Source: Streptomyces rishiriensis
Lineage (GTDB): Bacteria > Actinomycetota > Actinomycetes > Streptomycetales > Streptomycetaceae
Direction: 5' to 3'
NCBI RefSeq assembly: GCF_030815485.1
Contig: NZ_JAUSWV010000002.1
Span: forward strand, 8,246,001-8,310,000
DNA: 64,000 nt
Position numbers and translations under genes: made by a program. A model generated the notes under the pieces. That model ran no database searches and had not been told where the DNA came from. It saw only the letters and a program-made list of their open reading frames with translations. Below are positions 63,867 to 64,000 of the stretch, in pieces. How positions within the stretch are numbered: the first letter of the stretch is position 1; each line of letters opens with the position of its first letter.

Positions 63867-64000
63867 CGGAGGAAGAACAACGGCGGCAACGACGGCGAGC
63901 GGGCGGAGACCGTCAGGAGCCGACCGCCGCGGTGGGACGTACCGAGCGACGCGTGGCGTCGGCTGTCGTCCACCTACGGCGGTGCGTTCGACGGCATCCC
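63867..64000 (+). CDS. possible start of a further gene, cut by window
   Basis: After GGAGGAAG at 63867 a plus-strand frame ends the window with RWDVPSDAWRRLSSTYGGAF, which has the look of a real protein. There is no ATG or GTG in that frame after the methyltransferase stop, so the true start would have to be unusual or the gene broken. Family not recognised. Confidence 0.25.

Overview
The window is very GC-rich, its genes have strongly G/C-biased third codon positions, and its gene families (SARP regulator, many TetR proteins, secreted glycosidases with CBM13/CBM32/AbfB modules, Nur-type control of sodF, a giant CtpI-like ATPase) are typical of Streptomyces. I found no rRNA, tRNA, CRISPR array, origin or intact insertion sequence. 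Positions and starts come from reading the sequence; functions come from motifs and remembered family resemblance, without any database search.

Left part (1-27.5 kb): accessory metabolism and regulation. It begins with a truncated hexapeptide acyltransferase, then a secreted beta-helix protein with two F5/8C domains, a DUF4097 lipoprotein, and a vanZ-like gene beside a two-component pair whose probable operators I can see. A second lipoprotein, a cupin and sodF (with a Nur-box-like site and a Fur-family remnant) follow. Next come a GH43 and a GH27 enzyme transcribed divergently, and a PaoABC-type molybdenum hydroxylase operon with an XdhC-like factor and a divergent TetR repressor with twin palindromes. 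A DinB-family gene and a second TetR gene, divergent from a serine hydrolase with three operator copies between them, lead to a SpoIIE-type phosphatase.

Middle part (27.9-43.5 kb): an operon of a small membrane-associated protein and a 1574-residue P-type ATPase; a LysE exporter; a DUF1707 protein; an unusual DUF4157 protein ending in a deaminase-like HAE/PCxxC domain, which looks like an effector or toxin of an extracellular contractile injection system encoded elsewhere; two methyltransferase or nuclease genes; small membrane proteins; and an SDR/cupin/carboxymuconolactone-decarboxylase trio.

Right part (43.9-62.4 kb): probably a natural-product gene cluster. Regulators lie on its left flank (SARP, TetR with a near-perfect 22-bp operator, a stand-alone LuxR helix-turn-helix). 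Then come deoxysugar genes (an E1-type 3-dehydrase with its 2Fe-2S cysteine pattern, a 2,3-dehydratase, rmlB, rmlA, a putative sugar O-methyltransferase) and a tightly packed minus-strand run: alpha/beta hydrolase, Fe(II)/2-oxoglutarate dioxygenase, squalene-epoxidase-like flavoprotein, squalene-hopene-cyclase-like protein with a degenerate DxDD motif, UbiA prenyltransferase, FAH-family enzyme and P450. Together they suggest a prenylated, epoxidised, cyclised and oxidised terpenoid or meroterpenoid carrying a 2,3,6-trideoxy, probably O-methylated, sugar. No glycosyltransferase, sugar ketoreductase, prenyl diphosphate synthase or polyketide synthase is visible here, so the cluster is incomplete or depends on genes elsewhere. 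The window ends with a methyltransferase and the possible beginning of another gene.
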